A stretch of DNA of 48,000 bases from Gammaproteobacteria bacterium (GCA_026707445.1 JAPOWV010000022.1:1-48000), one strand, 5' to 3'. Shown: positions 25,704-37,034, counted from the stretch's first letter. Notes: generated by a model not told the origin, from the letters alone. Made by a program: numbers and translations.

Positions 25704-26077
25704 CTCCGGAACAACATCTCGAAGCTGCAAAGAAACGTCTGCGAGCGGCCGCAGTTCTGCTTGAGAATGGGTTGTCGGGGGAAGCGGGCGGACGTGCCTA
25801 CTATGCGATCTACAGTGCAATTCGTGCGGCCTTGGTAGCAAGAAGCGTGCCAGAAGGCCGGCGGCACCAGGGGAATCATCGCCTTTTCTACGAACATATC
25901 GTTCATAAGGGTCTGGTTGGCGAGAATATTGCAAGAGTGGTTGGCAGAGCGCACTTTATTCGGCTCCGCTCAGACTACAGCGACGAAGAAACCAACGACG
26001 GAGATGCGCGGGCTTTACTTGTCCAGGCACAAGAGTTCGTCGAAACGATAGAAAAAGTGATTCTCCGCCGAACGTAG
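25700..26077 (+). CDS. HEPN-domain protein (putative RNase toxin)
   Basis: This 125-residue helical protein starts at a TTG that overlaps the preceding stop (TTGA), with GAGGGG upstream. The sequence GGRAYYAIYSAIRAALVAR followed by RRHQGNHRLFYEHI fits the PF05168/UPF0332-type HEPN family. The RHQGNH segment provides the R-x4-H catalytic pair (R55, H60). The tyrosine two residues after the histidine, which is AMPylated in the MntA-HepT type, is not at that position here. It is the toxin partner of the adjacent nucleotidyltransferase by family knowledge; activity here is inferred. Confidence 0.83.
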   Translation: MTPEQHLEAAKKRLRAAAVLLENGLSGEAGGRAYYAIYSAIRAALVARSVPEGRRHQGNHRLFYEHIVHKGLVGENIARVVGRAHFIRLRSDYSDEETNDGDARALLVQAQEFVETIEKVILRRT

Positions 26078-26136
26078 AAAAGCGCTTGGCCGCCGGCAAC
26101 AGGTGTTGATTCGACGGAACCGCCCGAACCGCTTGC

Positions 26137-28485
26137 CTAGTTCAGTTGGGCTGAGCCTGCGCGGAGTCCTCGTTGAGCCTCACGGTTGATCAGGTCAGAC
26201 AAATCTTCAATTCTGGATTCCTTTGCGAACCTGCTGAATGACTTATTCACTCTTACTTGGCGATTTGCGTTTCTGTATCGACGGATGCGAGTTTCGAACC
26301 CGTCTACCGCAAGGCTTGCACGAATCAATGCGCGGTTTTTACGGCAGGTTTCTGGCTGCCATCGGCACAAACGCTTGGCATAGTCCGCGGCCTCGGTCAA
26401 TCGTTCAAAGTCGTTTACGAATCGAGAATAGAATACTGGCCCCTGTCTCACGAAAGCTCGACGGCCCGTTGCACGGTACAGGAATTGAGGATTGGGCATA
26501 CTTCCCTTACTTCGTCGATCCCAAAAGAGCTCTTCCGTTCCATACAGGAAAAGGCGGGCCATATGTCCCAGATGGCCCTCAAATAGCACCTTGAGCTGGA
26601 GAGGAGATAGCACGGGTATGGCTTGCGAAAAATAACGAAGCACAAGCGGTGTTGTTGAGAAGTATCGATTGGCCTTAGGTCGTGACTGCATGTAGAAGGG
26701 TTCAATATCTCTCCCGAAATAATCCCGATTTCTTAGAATCCGGAAGGAAGGCTGAATGATCGCTGGCGTAAACGATAGTAGAAATGTGGAATCCACCAGC
26801 GATCGAACAGTTGGTGGAACGGCAACTTCCGTCCAGGACAACTTCAGCCCCGCCGTATCCACCGTATCAAGCCCCAAGAGGCGATCAGCCAGCATTTCCG
26901 GAACCTTCATGAACACCGCTCCCAGTTCGAAGGGCACGGGAATACGGTAGTCCGTGCCATTCACATCGTACAGATACACATAGTTGGCTTTGTCGTAGGC
27001 AGATTGAGCCTCGTATCGTGACTCCCTTTCGTAGCTGGAGAGGTTCCATGCGAGTGCCGATAGGGAGATTGCCGAAAGCATGCAGGCCCGCAGTGCGGAA
27101 CTAACGGCATGAGGACTGCGCCGCCAAGTCTGCCGTGGGCCTCTGGGGCTTCCACCGATACCTTGCACAGAGAAGAACACTTTACGCAATTGGTTCATGC
27201 CTTGAAGAGCGGCGTTCAAGAATGGAACAGTACGGCAGTAATTCCACCAAAGTGGGCCAGCGCCGCGGTCGGCGAAATCGGTCGAGATTTGGCGTGACTG
27301 CATCATCGCCTGGCGCTTTGTGGCTCCTGATTCCAACATCTTCCGGTATTGGGTAATGCGGGAACCTGATTCCAGCGCTCGGAATGGAAGCGTGTAGAGA
27401 TTCCAGCACCACTTTAGCCAGCTCACCGCACGTGAACCGGTATCAAGGCGCGGTACGGTCAGGCGTGGGCTTCTCGCAGGTTCCAACTCGATAACGTGGT
27501 CATAGAAGGAACCGAATCCTCCGCCCTGCAATAGCCAGTCCTTGCCGATTTCGCTTCTGACGATCTCCTCCTTCACGCCGGTCAGCGTTCCCCAGGGAGA
27601 CTGGGGCCGCCTGCCTAGCGCCATGGCCGAAAGCGTGTCACGAATTGCATTCTTGATTCCGAATTCGGGCGTCGCAGTAATGCCAACTGTCAAAAGGTTT
27701 TTTACCGCGATTGCAATTCTCAGTGCATACCTGAGAACGGGCGACTGTAAAGGAAGCGGAAACAAGGACTGGATCATGTCGATGAAGTTGCGATCAATGA
27801 AGCGCATGCGCACGGACCGACCCCCGACTATTGCCTTAAAGACACGTCCTTCTTGATGAGTTGAATTCAGGTTGCCAGTTACGCCCGATGCGGCTCGTGG
27901 GTGCTGAGTCAGGGTGTCCATGAGACGGCTCATGAAGTCAGATCGAGTTGCATTCATGATGTTGTGCACTACCGATGCCAATAGGTCCGATGGACACCAG
28001 CCCGCTGGTGCCCTCCGCAAGTCGGGACTCATATTCAGAAGCGCATAGCAGGCGTTCATTTTCCTGAGGAACTCCTGCCAACTTGCAGCCATTGCACCCA
28101 CGTTTGGGTTTCTTGCGAGAAACCGTTGTAATTCGTCGTCTAGCGCTTCCTCGGAGCAGACCTTGTGAATGCAGTACACGGCAGCACGTTGAAACTGAGG
28201 TGGCTTGCGTAGTAGTGGACGAAGTATTGTCAGCGGTGCCAAATCCGGTCGGTTGAGACAGCGAAATTCTCGTGCCGCCCTGTCAAATGTCACAGGACCG
28301 TAGCGCAATACGTATTCAGCCGTCGATGAGGCTCCATTGATCGCAATTGCTGCTTCCAATAGATCGCTCCTACCGGTTACTTCGGCAAGTTTGGCTGCCG
28401 GGTGCCAACGGTCGACCGTGAGCACAAAGAGCCGCTCAAAGGCCTTGCGGTACTCTTGGTTCAAACGATTCAGAATGTGGACCAT
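26137..28485 (-). CDS. LPD38-domain protein, orphan fragment of a phage polyvalent protein
   Basis: This 782-residue protein resembles the C-terminal part of the very large polyvalent proteins carried by some phages and mobile elements. Matching blocks are VDRWHPAAKLAE with LRYGPV near the N-terminus, ITATPEFGIKNAIRDTLSAM in the middle, then SGSRITQYRKMLESGATKRQ and YCRTVPFLNAALQGMNQLRK, and YRIPVPFELGAVFMKVPE. A short hydrophobic stretch (about 450-470) could touch a membrane. The typical upstream enzymatic domains (methylase, helicase, peptidase) are absent, and no phage structural genes are nearby. Start choice is uncertain because no good ribosome binding site is visible. It is probably a domesticated or decaying phage relic. 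Confidence 0.72.
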   Translation of the reverse strand: MVHILNRLNQEYRKAFERLFVLTVDRWHPAAKLAEVTGRSDLLEAAIAINGASSTAEYVLRYGPVTFDRAAREFRCLNRPDLAPLTILRPLLRKPPQFQRAAVYCIHKVCSEEALDDELQRFLARNPNVGAMAASWQEFLRKMNACYALLNMSPDLRRAPAGWCPSDLLASVVHNIMNATRSDFMSRLMDTLTQHPRAASGVTGNLNSTHQEGRVFKAIVGGRSVRMRFIDRNFIDMIQSLFPLPLQSPVLRYALRIAIAVKNLLTVGITATPEFGIKNAIRDTLSAMALGRRPQSPWGTLTGVKEEIVRSEIGKDWLLQGGGFGSFYDHVIELEPARSPRLTVPRLDTGSRAVSWLKWCWNLYTLPFRALESGSRITQYRKMLESGATKRQAMMQSRQISTDFADRGAGPLWWNYCRTVPFLNAALQGMNQLRKVFFSVQGIGGSPRGPRQTWRRSPHAVSSALRACMLSAISLSALAWNLSSYERESRYEAQSAYDKANYVYLYDVNGTDYRIPVPFELGAVFMKVPEMLADRLLGLDTVDTAGLKLSWTEVAVPPTVRSLVDSTFLLSFTPAIIQPSFRILRNRDYFGRDIEPFYMQSRPKANRYFSTTPLVLRYFSQAIPVLSPLQLKVLFEGHLGHMARLFLYGTEELFWDRRSKGSMPNPQFLYRATGRRAFVRQGPVFYSRFVNDFERLTEAADYAKRLCRWQPETCRKNRALIRASLAVDGFETRIRRYRNANRQVRVNKSFSRFAKESRIEDLSDLINREAQRGLRAGSAQLN

Positions 28486-28703
28486 TCTTGAGTTAGACGG
28501 CGGATTACGTGATAAACGTATTGTAGAGAGTGCATCCCATAAGGCGACTAGAGAACAGAGTTATACAAGCCCGCGAGGTCTAAGTGCGCTTTTGTATCGG
28601 TTCTTGCGTCGATTCATCAGTGAATCGCTCGGGTGCCAGCTGCGCCGCCGAAACAAATGCTGATGAGAATAGAATCGTTATCCGTCTGTTGGAGGTCCCG
28701 ATT
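28486..28703. other. Divergent intergenic region
   Basis: These 218 bases separate the LPD38 gene (minus strand) from the next plus-strand gene and must hold both promoters. I see no clear paired -35/-10 or operator. A plus-strand frame starting at 28584 continues into the next gene but looks non-coding before 28704. Confidence 0.5.
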
Positions 28704-29609
28704 GTGAGCTTCTGGAAGAAAAAGAAGAGTAGGCAAACAGAGATTGACGCCATTTTTGGCAAGATGGCGGCGGCCGTTTTTCCCGACGGCGAAGCCCAGA
28801 TTGCACTGGAGGCCCAAACCGTTGTTTCTCTGCTCGACGGAAGTGTATCTCAAGAGGAAGCGAGGGACATTTGGGTTCACGCTAAAGGTAGAGCATTGCT
28901 TGCTGTCCAATCCGCTTCTGACGGTGAAGAGGCTCTCAAGAAATGTAGCGAGAGCGTCTTGATCCGATCAAGTGGAAAACTCAACCGGGACATGGCCGAA
29001 AAGGTGGCCCTATACGCTTTCCAGCGATTAGTTGCTCAGCAGGACGAGTCCCCCGCGCAAAGACGGATGGCCACATGGGAAGAAATGACCCAGGAAGAGG
29101 CCTTGGTGATTGCAAGGATCGCCGCCTATAGGATTGCCAGACACAGAGGCCGTGTAGATGCCGAGGTCCATGAACTCTATAACCTGGATCCTCAGGTCTT
29201 TATCCTGACGTATGTGAAACAATTGCTGATTGGTGACGAGAATCATCCGCAGAAGAAAGTAGAGACAAGAAGCGAAGCGCTTGAGCTTACGTTGGAAATG
29301 GCGAGCAAGCTCGTGCTGTCTCACTATGCTCAGACCGGCGATATCGGTTCATTGCCGAGCGCCCAAGAAATCGATCGCCTCGCGAAGCGAGAATTGGAGT
29401 TGACGCTCCAACTTGTCAGGAACAAGGAGGGCGTGGAGCGGTATTCGGACTACGACGTTTCAGAAGCGAGAGCCGCACATGAACTGCACATTCCATTTGA
29501 GGTCGCACTACGGCTTGGCGAAACTGGAATCCTGAGGGATCCACCAGAACCAACAGCGGCGCGTCGCAAGGTGTTCGAAGACGTGTTGGGACAGCTAGAG
29601 GGAGACTAG
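28704..29609 (+). CDS. Hypothetical protein, helical, cytoplasmic
   Basis: This 301-residue protein starts at a GTG with GGAGG about eight bases upstream. A start at 28584 in the same frame adds a cysteine-rich segment that looks non-coding. After a lysine-rich N-terminus (SFWKKKKSRQTE) it is mostly amphipathic helix. There is no signal peptide and no membrane segment. I do not recognise a family. It ends six bases before the next gene, a metabolic dehydrogenase, which marks the end of the AT-richer islet. Confidence 0.65.
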   Translation: MSFWKKKKSRQTEIDAIFGKMAAAVFPDGEAQIALEAQTVVSLLDGSVSQEEARDIWVHAKGRALLAVQSASDGEEALKKCSESVLIRSSGKLNRDMAEKVALYAFQRLVAQQDESPAQRRMATWEEMTQEEALVIARIAAYRIARHRGRVDAEVHELYNLDPQVFILTYVKQLLIGDENHPQKKVETRSEALELTLEMASKLVLSHYAQTGDIGSLPSAQEIDRLAKRELELTLQLVRNKEGVERYSDYDVSEARAAHELHIPFEVALRLGETGILRDPPEPTAARRKVFEDVLGQLEGD

Positions 29610-29615
29610 CAGCGG

Positions 29616-31762
<2,147 letters not shown>

Positions 31763-31772
31763 ACGCCCTCCC

Positions 31773-32633
31773 GTGAGAATCGTGGCGGAAAGCCGGTGCC
31801 ACGAAGGCCGGCAGCTTACGGTCGAACATCCGTCGGACGCCTGCCGCTGCCCGATGCGATTCGCATTGTTCCTGCCGCCGGGTCTGGCGGACGGCGGCAA
31901 GGCGCCGGCGCTTTATTTTCTCTCCGGCCTGACCTGCACCGAGGAGAACTTCACCGTCAAGGCCGGCGCCCAGCGGTTCGCCGCCCAGGCCGGCCTGGCG
32001 CTGGTCGTGCCCGACACCAGCCCCAGAAACACGGGTATTCCCGGCGAGGACGACGAGGACTTCCTGGGTTCCGGCGCCGGTTTTTACGTAAATGCGACCC
32101 AGGCGCCCTGGTCGGCGCACTATCGCATGTACGACTACGTGAGCCGGGAGCTTCCGCAGTTCGTCGAATCCTCTTTCCCGATCGACCCCGCGCGGCGTGG
32201 AATCTGCGGACATTCCATGGGCGGGCACGGGGCGCTGGTGATCGCCCTGCGCAACCCGGGCCGCTACCGGTCGGTCTCCGCCCTGGCGCCGATTTCCAAT
32301 CCCTCGTCTTCACCCTGGGGACGGGCGGCGTTTTCCGCCTACCTGGGGGACGAGAGTCCCGCCTGGCGGGAATACGACGCCAGCGCGTTGGTGCAAAAGG
32401 CGACGCTGGACCTGGAGATCCGTATCGATCTCGGCAGCGCCGACCCGTTTCGCGAAGAGGAACTGATGGTCGAGCAGTTCCTCGCGGCCTGCCGCGAGTC
32501 CGGCCAGCGCGTCAGTTTTCACCTGCGCGGCGGCTACGATCACGGTTATTTCTTCGTCGGCAGCTTCATCGAGGACCACATCCGCCATCATGCCGCCGCG
32601 CTGCGGAACGGTGACGCCAGTGCCGGTGGCTGA
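31773..32633 (+). CDS. fghA: S-formylglutathione hydrolase
   Basis: This 286-residue serine hydrolase releases formate and glutathione from S-formylglutathione. The nucleophile elbow GHSMGGHGALVIAL lies near residue 148. The LTCTEENFTVKAGAQRFA block and the late GYDHGYFFVGSFIEDH (with the catalytic histidine) are diagnostic of the family. It starts at GTG ten bases after frmA, so the pair forms an operon. The 3' end overlaps the next gene. Confidence 0.95.
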   Translation: MRIVAESRCHEGRQLTVEHPSDACRCPMRFALFLPPGLADGGKAPALYFLSGLTCTEENFTVKAGAQRFAAQAGLALVVPDTSPRNTGIPGEDDEDFLGSGAGFYVNATQAPWSAHYRMYDYVSRELPQFVESSFPIDPARRGICGHSMGGHGALVIALRNPGRYRSVSALAPISNPSSSPWGRAAFSAYLGDESPAWREYDASALVQKATLDLEIRIDLGSADPFREEELMVEQFLAACRESGQRVSFHLRGGYDHGYFFVGSFIEDHIRHHAAALRNGDASAGG

Positions 32634-33297
32634 CCTCGGCGGGGCGCCGCCGGCCGATCCCCTGCCCGTCCTCCGGGAGTGGCTTGACGCTGCCGCCGGG
32701 CTGACCGACCGTCCCAATCCGCATTCGCTCGTGCTCTCGACTACCGATTCGCGCGGGCGCGCCGATTCGCGCGTCGTGCTGCTCAAGCACTACGATCACG
32801 GGAAGGGATACCTCGTGTTCTACACCAACTACCTGTCCGCCAAGGGCGGCCAGCTTGCGGCCTGTCCCGAGGCGTCGGCACTTTTTCACTGGGACCGGCT
32901 CGGCCTGCAGGCCCGTGTTCGCGGTCCGGTGGTCATGTCGCCGGCTTCCGAAAGCGACGCCTATTTCGCCACCCGCGGCTGGAAAAGCCAGCTCGCCGCC
33001 TGGGCCAGCGATCAGAGCAAGCCGGTCTCCTCGCGCCACGACCTTGAAACTCGGATGAACGAGGCGGCGTCCCGGTTCGGCGGCGACGGCCGCGACTGGA
33101 GCAACAGCGCCCCGACAGGCGCCGTGGGCCGTCCGCCGCACTGGGGCGGCTACCGCCTGTGGGCGCGCAAGGTGGAACTGTGGATGCAAGGCAGTGCGCG
33201 CCTGCACGATCGGATCTCCTGGTCGCGCGATCTTGATCCGGCCGGCGACGGCGAGTTTCAGGCCGGCAAATGGCGCGCCCGGCGCCTTCAGCCCTGA
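32590..33297 (+). CDS. pdxH: Pyridoxamine/pyridoxine 5'-phosphate oxidase
   Basis: This FMN enzyme makes pyridoxal 5'-phosphate. Motifs are PLPVLREWLDAA near the N-terminus, the FMN site SRVVLLKHYD, the YLSAKGGQLA segment, the GWKSQLAAWAS helix and the C-terminal WGGYRLWARKVELWMQG. The ATG at 32590 overlaps fghA by 44 bases. In-frame GTG codons at 32611, 32620 and 32626 are equally reasonable starts because family similarity begins only near residue 20. The stated 235 residues may therefore be up to 12 too long. Confidence 0.92.
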   Translation: MPPRCGTVTPVPVADLGGAPPADPLPVLREWLDAAAGLTDRPNPHSLVLSTTDSRGRADSRVVLLKHYDHGKGYLVFYTNYLSAKGGQLAACPEASALFHWDRLGLQARVRGPVVMSPASESDAYFATRGWKSQLAAWASDQSKPVSSRHDLETRMNEAASRFGGDGRDWSNSAPTGAVGRPPHWGGYRLWARKVELWMQGSARLHDRISWSRDLDPAGDGEFQAGKWRARRLQP

Positions 33298-33304
33298 TCA
33301 ATCG

Positions 33305-34168
33305 CTAGTAAACGACGCCCAGGATTACGGCTACGGCCACGATCGGGCCCCACACCCAGTGGAGGCTGCGCTCGACCAGCACGACGGCGCCGCGCACCCG
33401 GTCCGGGCGATCGCCCAGCGCCTGCGCGCCGACCACGCTCAGCACGGCGCCGGAACCCTCGAACAGGTTGGGCTGCCGGTTCGCGGGAATTCCTCGCCAG
33501 GCGTTGACGGCGTCGTCGAAATTGCCGGCCAGGGCGAAGCTGGCGGAAGTAATGCGGGCCGGAATCCATGCGACCACGCCGTGCAGCTTGACCGCGGCCC
33601 GGTGCAGTTCCTCACCGCCGGGCAGGGTGGCCGTGAAACGGCGCAGGCTGTTCAGCGCGCGAAAGCCGAAAGCGAACGCCGGCCCCAGCGGCCCCGCCAC
33701 CAGGAACCAGAAAATCACGCCGAAAATGCGGTTGTTGGCTTCCCGGTAGGTTGCTTCTTCCACCGCCGCGGCCTGGTCCTTCGGCTTTTCCGGTGCGCTG
33801 CCACCGAGGATGACTTCCGCCTGCGCCCTGGCGCCGTCTTCATCGCCGGCGTCGGCCTTTTCGTGAAAGGCCAGGGCCTCGGCCTTCAGATCGCGCGGCC
33901 CGAAGGAGAATAACAGGACGATCACCGCGAACACGAACCAGGCGATCATCCAGTCGTCGCGCAGCAGCCAGGCGATGATCCCGACCGGCACGGCGCACGC
34001 GAGCGTCAGGCCCGCGACGATATACGGTGCGGCGCGCTTGTCCAGGCGCAACAGTTGCTGGGCCAATCGGTTCGCCTGCTCCTCCAGCCCCCGGAACTCG
34101 CGCAGATGCGACCATCGCGCCAGGTAGCGTTCAGCGTATATGCCAATAAGCAGGGCCAATAGTTTCAT
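33305..34168 (-). CDS. ampE: AmpE-family inner-membrane regulatory protein
   Basis: This 287-residue membrane protein matches AmpE, whose gene commonly pairs with ampD. The ATG at 34168 overlaps the ampD stop (ATGA) and has GGAGAG before it; the longer upstream frame lies inside ampD. It begins KLLALLIGIYAERYLARWSH, with transmembrane segments near residues 50-95, 150-175 and the C-terminus. Its biochemical role remains vague in the family; it has been linked to beta-lactamase induction and peptidoglycan recycling. Confidence 0.88.
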   Translation of the reverse strand: MKLLALLIGIYAERYLARWSHLREFRGLEEQANRLAQQLLRLDKRAAPYIVAGLTLACAVPVGIIAWLLRDDWMIAWFVFAVIVLLFSFGPRDLKAEALAFHEKADAGDEDGARAQAEVILGGSAPEKPKDQAAAVEEATYREANNRIFGVIFWFLVAGPLGPAFAFGFRALNSLRRFTATLPGGEELHRAAVKLHGVVAWIPARITSASFALAGNFDDAVNAWRGIPANRQPNLFEGSGAVLSVVGAQALGDRPDRVRGAVVLVERSLHWVWGPIVAVAVILGVVY

Positions 34169-34737
34169 TTGTCGCGCTCTCCAGCCCGGGCCAGTCCCGC
34201 CGCCAGCCTTGCCCAGTCGAAAGTCTGTCCCGGGTCCCATTTGCGCCCGGGGGCAATATCGCTGTGTCCCACGACCGGGGCGCTCCGCAGGGACGGCAAG
34301 CCGTCCCGCAGGGCCGTAATGGCGGCACAGGTCTGATTGTATTGCCTATCGGTGTAGGGTGTGGCCGCATCGCCCTCCAATTCCAGTCCCACGGAATAGT
34401 CGTTGCAGGCAGGCCGGCCCTGGAACTCGGACTCGCCGGCGTGCCAGGCGCGCTCCAGCACGCTCACGAACTGCACCAGTTCGCCGTCGCGGCGCACCAG
34501 GAAATGCGCCGACACGCGCAGGTCCTCCAGCCTGCGGAAGTAGGGGTGGGTCGAGGGATCAAGCCTCCCGAAGAACAGGTCCTCGATCTCCGTACCGCCG
34601 AACTCTCCGGGCGGCAGCGAAATGGCATGCAGCACGAGCAGGCTGACATCGGAACCCGGCGGCCGGGCGTCGCGGTGCGGGCAAAGCGAGTGCCGCGCGC
34701 CTTCCATCAGGCCGGTATTCGGATTCAGACGGAGCAC
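34165..34737 (-). CDS. ampD: 1,6-anhydro-N-acetylmuramyl-L-alanine amidase
   Basis: This cytoplasmic zinc amidase cleaves the peptide from anhydro-muropeptides during cell-wall recycling. Zinc ligands are the histidine of LLVLHAISLPPGEFGG, and H and D in VVGHSDIAPGRKWDPG. I chose the GTG at 34737 (190 residues) because its N-terminus aligns with known AmpD proteins. The longer open frame would run through a 31-bp inverted repeat that looks like an intergenic element. No strong ribosome binding site precedes the GTG, so an ATG at 34707 remains possible. Confidence 0.92.
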   Translation of the reverse strand: MLRLNPNTGLMEGARHSLCPHRDARPPGSDVSLLVLHAISLPPGEFGGTEIEDLFFGRLDPSTHPYFRRLEDLRVSAHFLVRRDGELVQFVSVLERAWHAGESEFQGRPACNDYSVGLELEGDAATPYTDRQYNQTCAAITALRDGLPSLRSAPVVGHSDIAPGRKWDPGQTFDWARLAAGLARAGERDK

Positions 34738-34766
34738 TTCGCTTGATTGCAGAAAATCAGGCCTTT

Positions 34767-34878
34767 CGCTGGTCTTTCGGCCCCGTCCTTCCGGGAGTGT
34801 TGGAGGCAGGGATGCCGGAACCAAGCTCCATGGATGGATTTATGCGTCTCCCGGAAGGACGGGGCCGAAAGACCAGCG
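34767..34878. repeat. 112-bp element with 31-bp perfect inverted repeats
   Basis: The 31 bases at 34767-34797 are exactly the reverse complement of 34848-34878. They enclose 50 bases that contain short internal self-complementary words (GCCGGAACC, CCATGGATGG). The transcript could fold into a very long hairpin. The element lies between the divergent ampD and gshB genes. Perfect arms and a conserved-looking centre suggest a dispersed intergenic repeat or a non-autonomous mobile element rather than a simple terminator. No second copy was found in this window. Confidence 0.85.
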
Positions 34879-34926
34879 CACCGACTTAAAATGTGTCCCG
34901 CTAGCGTCAATTCATGATTCCTGACG

Positions 34927-35889
34927 ATGAAACCCCGAACCCTCGGCGTGGTGATGGACCCGATCGGCACCATCGCGCCGCAAAAGGATAGCACCCTGGC
35001 GCTGCTCCGCGAGGCGCAGCGGCGTGGAATTGCGCTCCATCACTTCACTCTCGGCGATATCGATATCCGCGACGGCCGCGCCTTCGGGCAGGGAGCGCCC
35101 CTTCAGGTCACCAATGACGACGCCGACTGGTTCCGGCTGGACGCCGCGCAGGACATGCCGCTCGGAGAACTCGACTTGCTGTTCATGCGCAAGGACCCGC
35201 CGTTCAACGCCGAGTACATCTTCGCCACCTACGTACTGCAGCGGGCCCAGGACGAAGGCGCGCTGGTAGTGAATGACCCCCAGGCCCTGCGCGACGTCAA
35301 CGAGAAGGTGTTCATCGCCTGGTTCCCGGAATTCACGCCGCCCACGATCGTCACCCGGTCGATGGACCGTATCCGCGCCTTCCTTTCCGAGCACGGACGC
35401 ATCGTGGTCAAGCCGCTGGACATGATGGGAGGCCATTCCATCTTTGCGCTCGACGAAGCGGACAAGAACCTGGCTGTCATCCTCGAGACCATCACCGCCG
35501 GCGAGACCCGCTACGCGACGGCGCAGCGGCACCTGCCCGAAATCGTTGACGGCGACCGGCGGGTGCTGCTGATCGACGGGCGTCCGATGAGCCCGGCGCT
35601 GAACCGGGTGCCCCGGACCGATGACAATCGCGGCAACCTGATGGCCGGCGCGCGGGCGGAAGTCTGCGATCTGACGCCCCGGGACCGGCAGATCTGCGAG
35701 CGAGTCGGCGCGGAGCTGGCGGTTCGCGGAGTGGCGTTTGCCGGTCTGGACATCATCGGCGACTACCTGACCGAAGTGAACATCACCAGTCCCACGGGGA
35801 TCCGGGAAATCCAGAAACTGGCGGGAGTGGACGCCGCCGCCCGGTTGTTCGACAGCCTGCTCGAACGCGTGGGCAAGACCGGCCCCTAG
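34927..35889 (+). CDS. gshB: Glutathione synthetase
   Basis: This 320-residue ATP-grasp enzyme joins glycine to gamma-glutamylcysteine. The family start [20 protein letters not shown] is intact. Other signatures are [29 protein letters not shown] (the ATP-grasp glycine loop) and [15 protein letters not shown]. The product feeds the glutathione-dependent frmA/fghA route encoded 3 kb upstream. The TAG stop sits exactly at the TA target of the IS630 element: T and A are target bases and G is the first element base. Confidence 0.96.
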   Translation: MKPRTLGVVMDPIGTIAPQKDSTLALLREAQRRGIALHHFTLGDIDIRDGRAFGQGAPLQVTNDDADWFRLDAAQDMPLGELDLLFMRKDPPFNAEYIFATYVLQRAQDEGALVVNDPQALRDVNEKVFIAWFPEFTPPTIVTRSMDRIRAFLSEHGRIVVKPLDMMGGHSIFALDEADKNLAVILETITAGETRYATAQRHLPEIVDGDRRVLLIDGRPMSPALNRVPRTDDNRGNLMAGARAEVCDLTPRDRQICERVGAELAVRGVAFAGLDIIGDYLTEVNITSPTGIREIQKLAGVDAAARLFDSLLERVGKTGP

Positions 35890-36974
35890 TGTTGTGTCCC
35901 GGAAATAACTGAGCAAAGTCGATTGATTTTATCGAGGATGGAGTCGGCGGTAGCGACCCAGGCGAAGGGGCTGGCATGGGCATTGTATTGATCCACGAAG
36001 GCGTTGATTTTACGCGTCAGTTCCTTGACGGAGGAGAACGAGCCGCGGCGGATGGCCTGCTGGGTGATGAGGCCGAACCAGCGCTCGACCTGGTTGATCC
36101 AGGACGCGTAGGTCGGGGTGTAGTGCATGTGGTATCGCGGTCGTCGCGCCAGCCACGCCTTGACCTTGGCATGCTTGTGGGTGGCGTAGTTGTCGACGAT
36201 GAGATGGACATCGAGGTTCTCGGGGACGTTTTGATCGATATGGCGCAGGAAGGCGAGGAACTCCTGGTGCCGGTGGCGTTTTTTGCATTGCGTGAGCACC
36301 TCGCCGGTGGCCACGTCCAGGGCGGCGAACAGGGTGGTGGTGCCATGGCGGATGTAGTCGTGGGTGACGCCTTCGACATAGCCCAGTCCCATGGGCAGCA
36401 TGGGTTGGGTGCGCTGAAGGGCCTGGATCTGGCTTTTCTCGTCCACGCACAGCACCACGGCATGGTCGGGCGGGTTCAGATACAGGCCCACGATGTCACG
36501 GACTTTCTCGATGAAGAAGGGGTCGTTGGAGAGTTTGAAGTGCCGTTGGCGGTGCGGTTGCACGCCGAACAGGTCGAACCAGCGCTGCACGGTCGATTTG
36601 GAGATGCCGGTGTGTTCGGCCATGCTGCGCACGCTCCAGTGCGTGGCGTTGGGGGGCGTGCTCTGAAGGGCGGTGTTGATGACCTCGGCGACCTGCTCGT
36701 CTTCGTGGGTGCGCGGCCGTCCGGGGCGCAGTTCATCGTGCAGGCCTTGAAGGCCTTGCTCGATGTAGCGCCGGCGCCATTTACCGACGGTCATGGGGTT
36801 CAGCTTCATGCGCTTGGCGATGGAGGCGTTGGGCTCCCCCTCGGCGCAGGCCAGGACGATCTGGGCGCGCCGCACGATGCCGTGAGGCAGTGCGCGGGAG
36901 CGGGTGATGCTCAGCAGTTGGTTCTTCTCGTCATCGCTCAACGCGACAACAGCAGCAGGGCGGCCACGGGGCAT
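35886..36974 (-). CDS. IS630-family transposase
   Basis: This 362-residue transposase appears intact. An N-terminal helix-turn-helix region (about 45-85, [20 protein letters not shown]) is followed by a second HTH and then the catalytic domain. The DDE residues are D178 (CVDEKSQ), D261 ([13 protein letters not shown]) and E297 (INQVERWF). The TAG stop uses the TA target duplication at the element end, overlapping the gshB stop on the other strand. A 353-codon plus-strand open frame opposite it is a shadow. Confidence 0.95.
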   Translation of the reverse strand: MPRGRPAAVVALSDDEKNQLLSITRSRALPHGIVRRAQIVLACAEGEPNASIAKRMKLNPMTVGKWRRRYIEQGLQGLHDELRPGRPRTHEDEQVAEVINTALQSTPPNATHWSVRSMAEHTGISKSTVQRWFDLFGVQPHRQRHFKLSNDPFFIEKVRDIVGLYLNPPDHAVVLCVDEKSQIQALQRTQPMLPMGLGYVEGVTHDYIRHGTTTLFAALDVATGEVLTQCKKRHRHQEFLAFLRHIDQNVPENLDVHLIVDNYATHKHAKVKAWLARRPRYHMHYTPTYASWINQVERWFGLITQQAIRRGSFSSVKELTRKINAFVDQYNAHASPFAWVATADSILDKINRLCSVISGTQH

Positions 36975-37034
36975 AAGGAGACTCCGAAAATGGACACGCC
37001 CACTATTGTATTACTTATTTGCGGGACAGGACAC
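35889..37034. mobile_element. Complete IS630-family insertion sequence
   Basis: The element is 1146 bp and is flanked by TA on both sides (35887-35888 and 37035-37036), the normal target duplication of this family. The ends are imperfect inverted repeats: GTGTTGTGTCCCGGAAATAA on the left and GTGTCCTGTCCCGCAAATAA when the right end is read inward, with 17 of 20 matching. It encodes one full-length transposase on the minus strand. Removing it would rejoin gshB to the yqgE-ruvX genes with the gshB stop unchanged. Confidence 0.9.

Noticed and set aside
34738..34926. Inverted repeat considered as a bidirectional terminator
   Set aside because: Both flanking genes (ampD, gshB) are transcribed away from it, so no transcript ends there, and no T-runs follow the arms.
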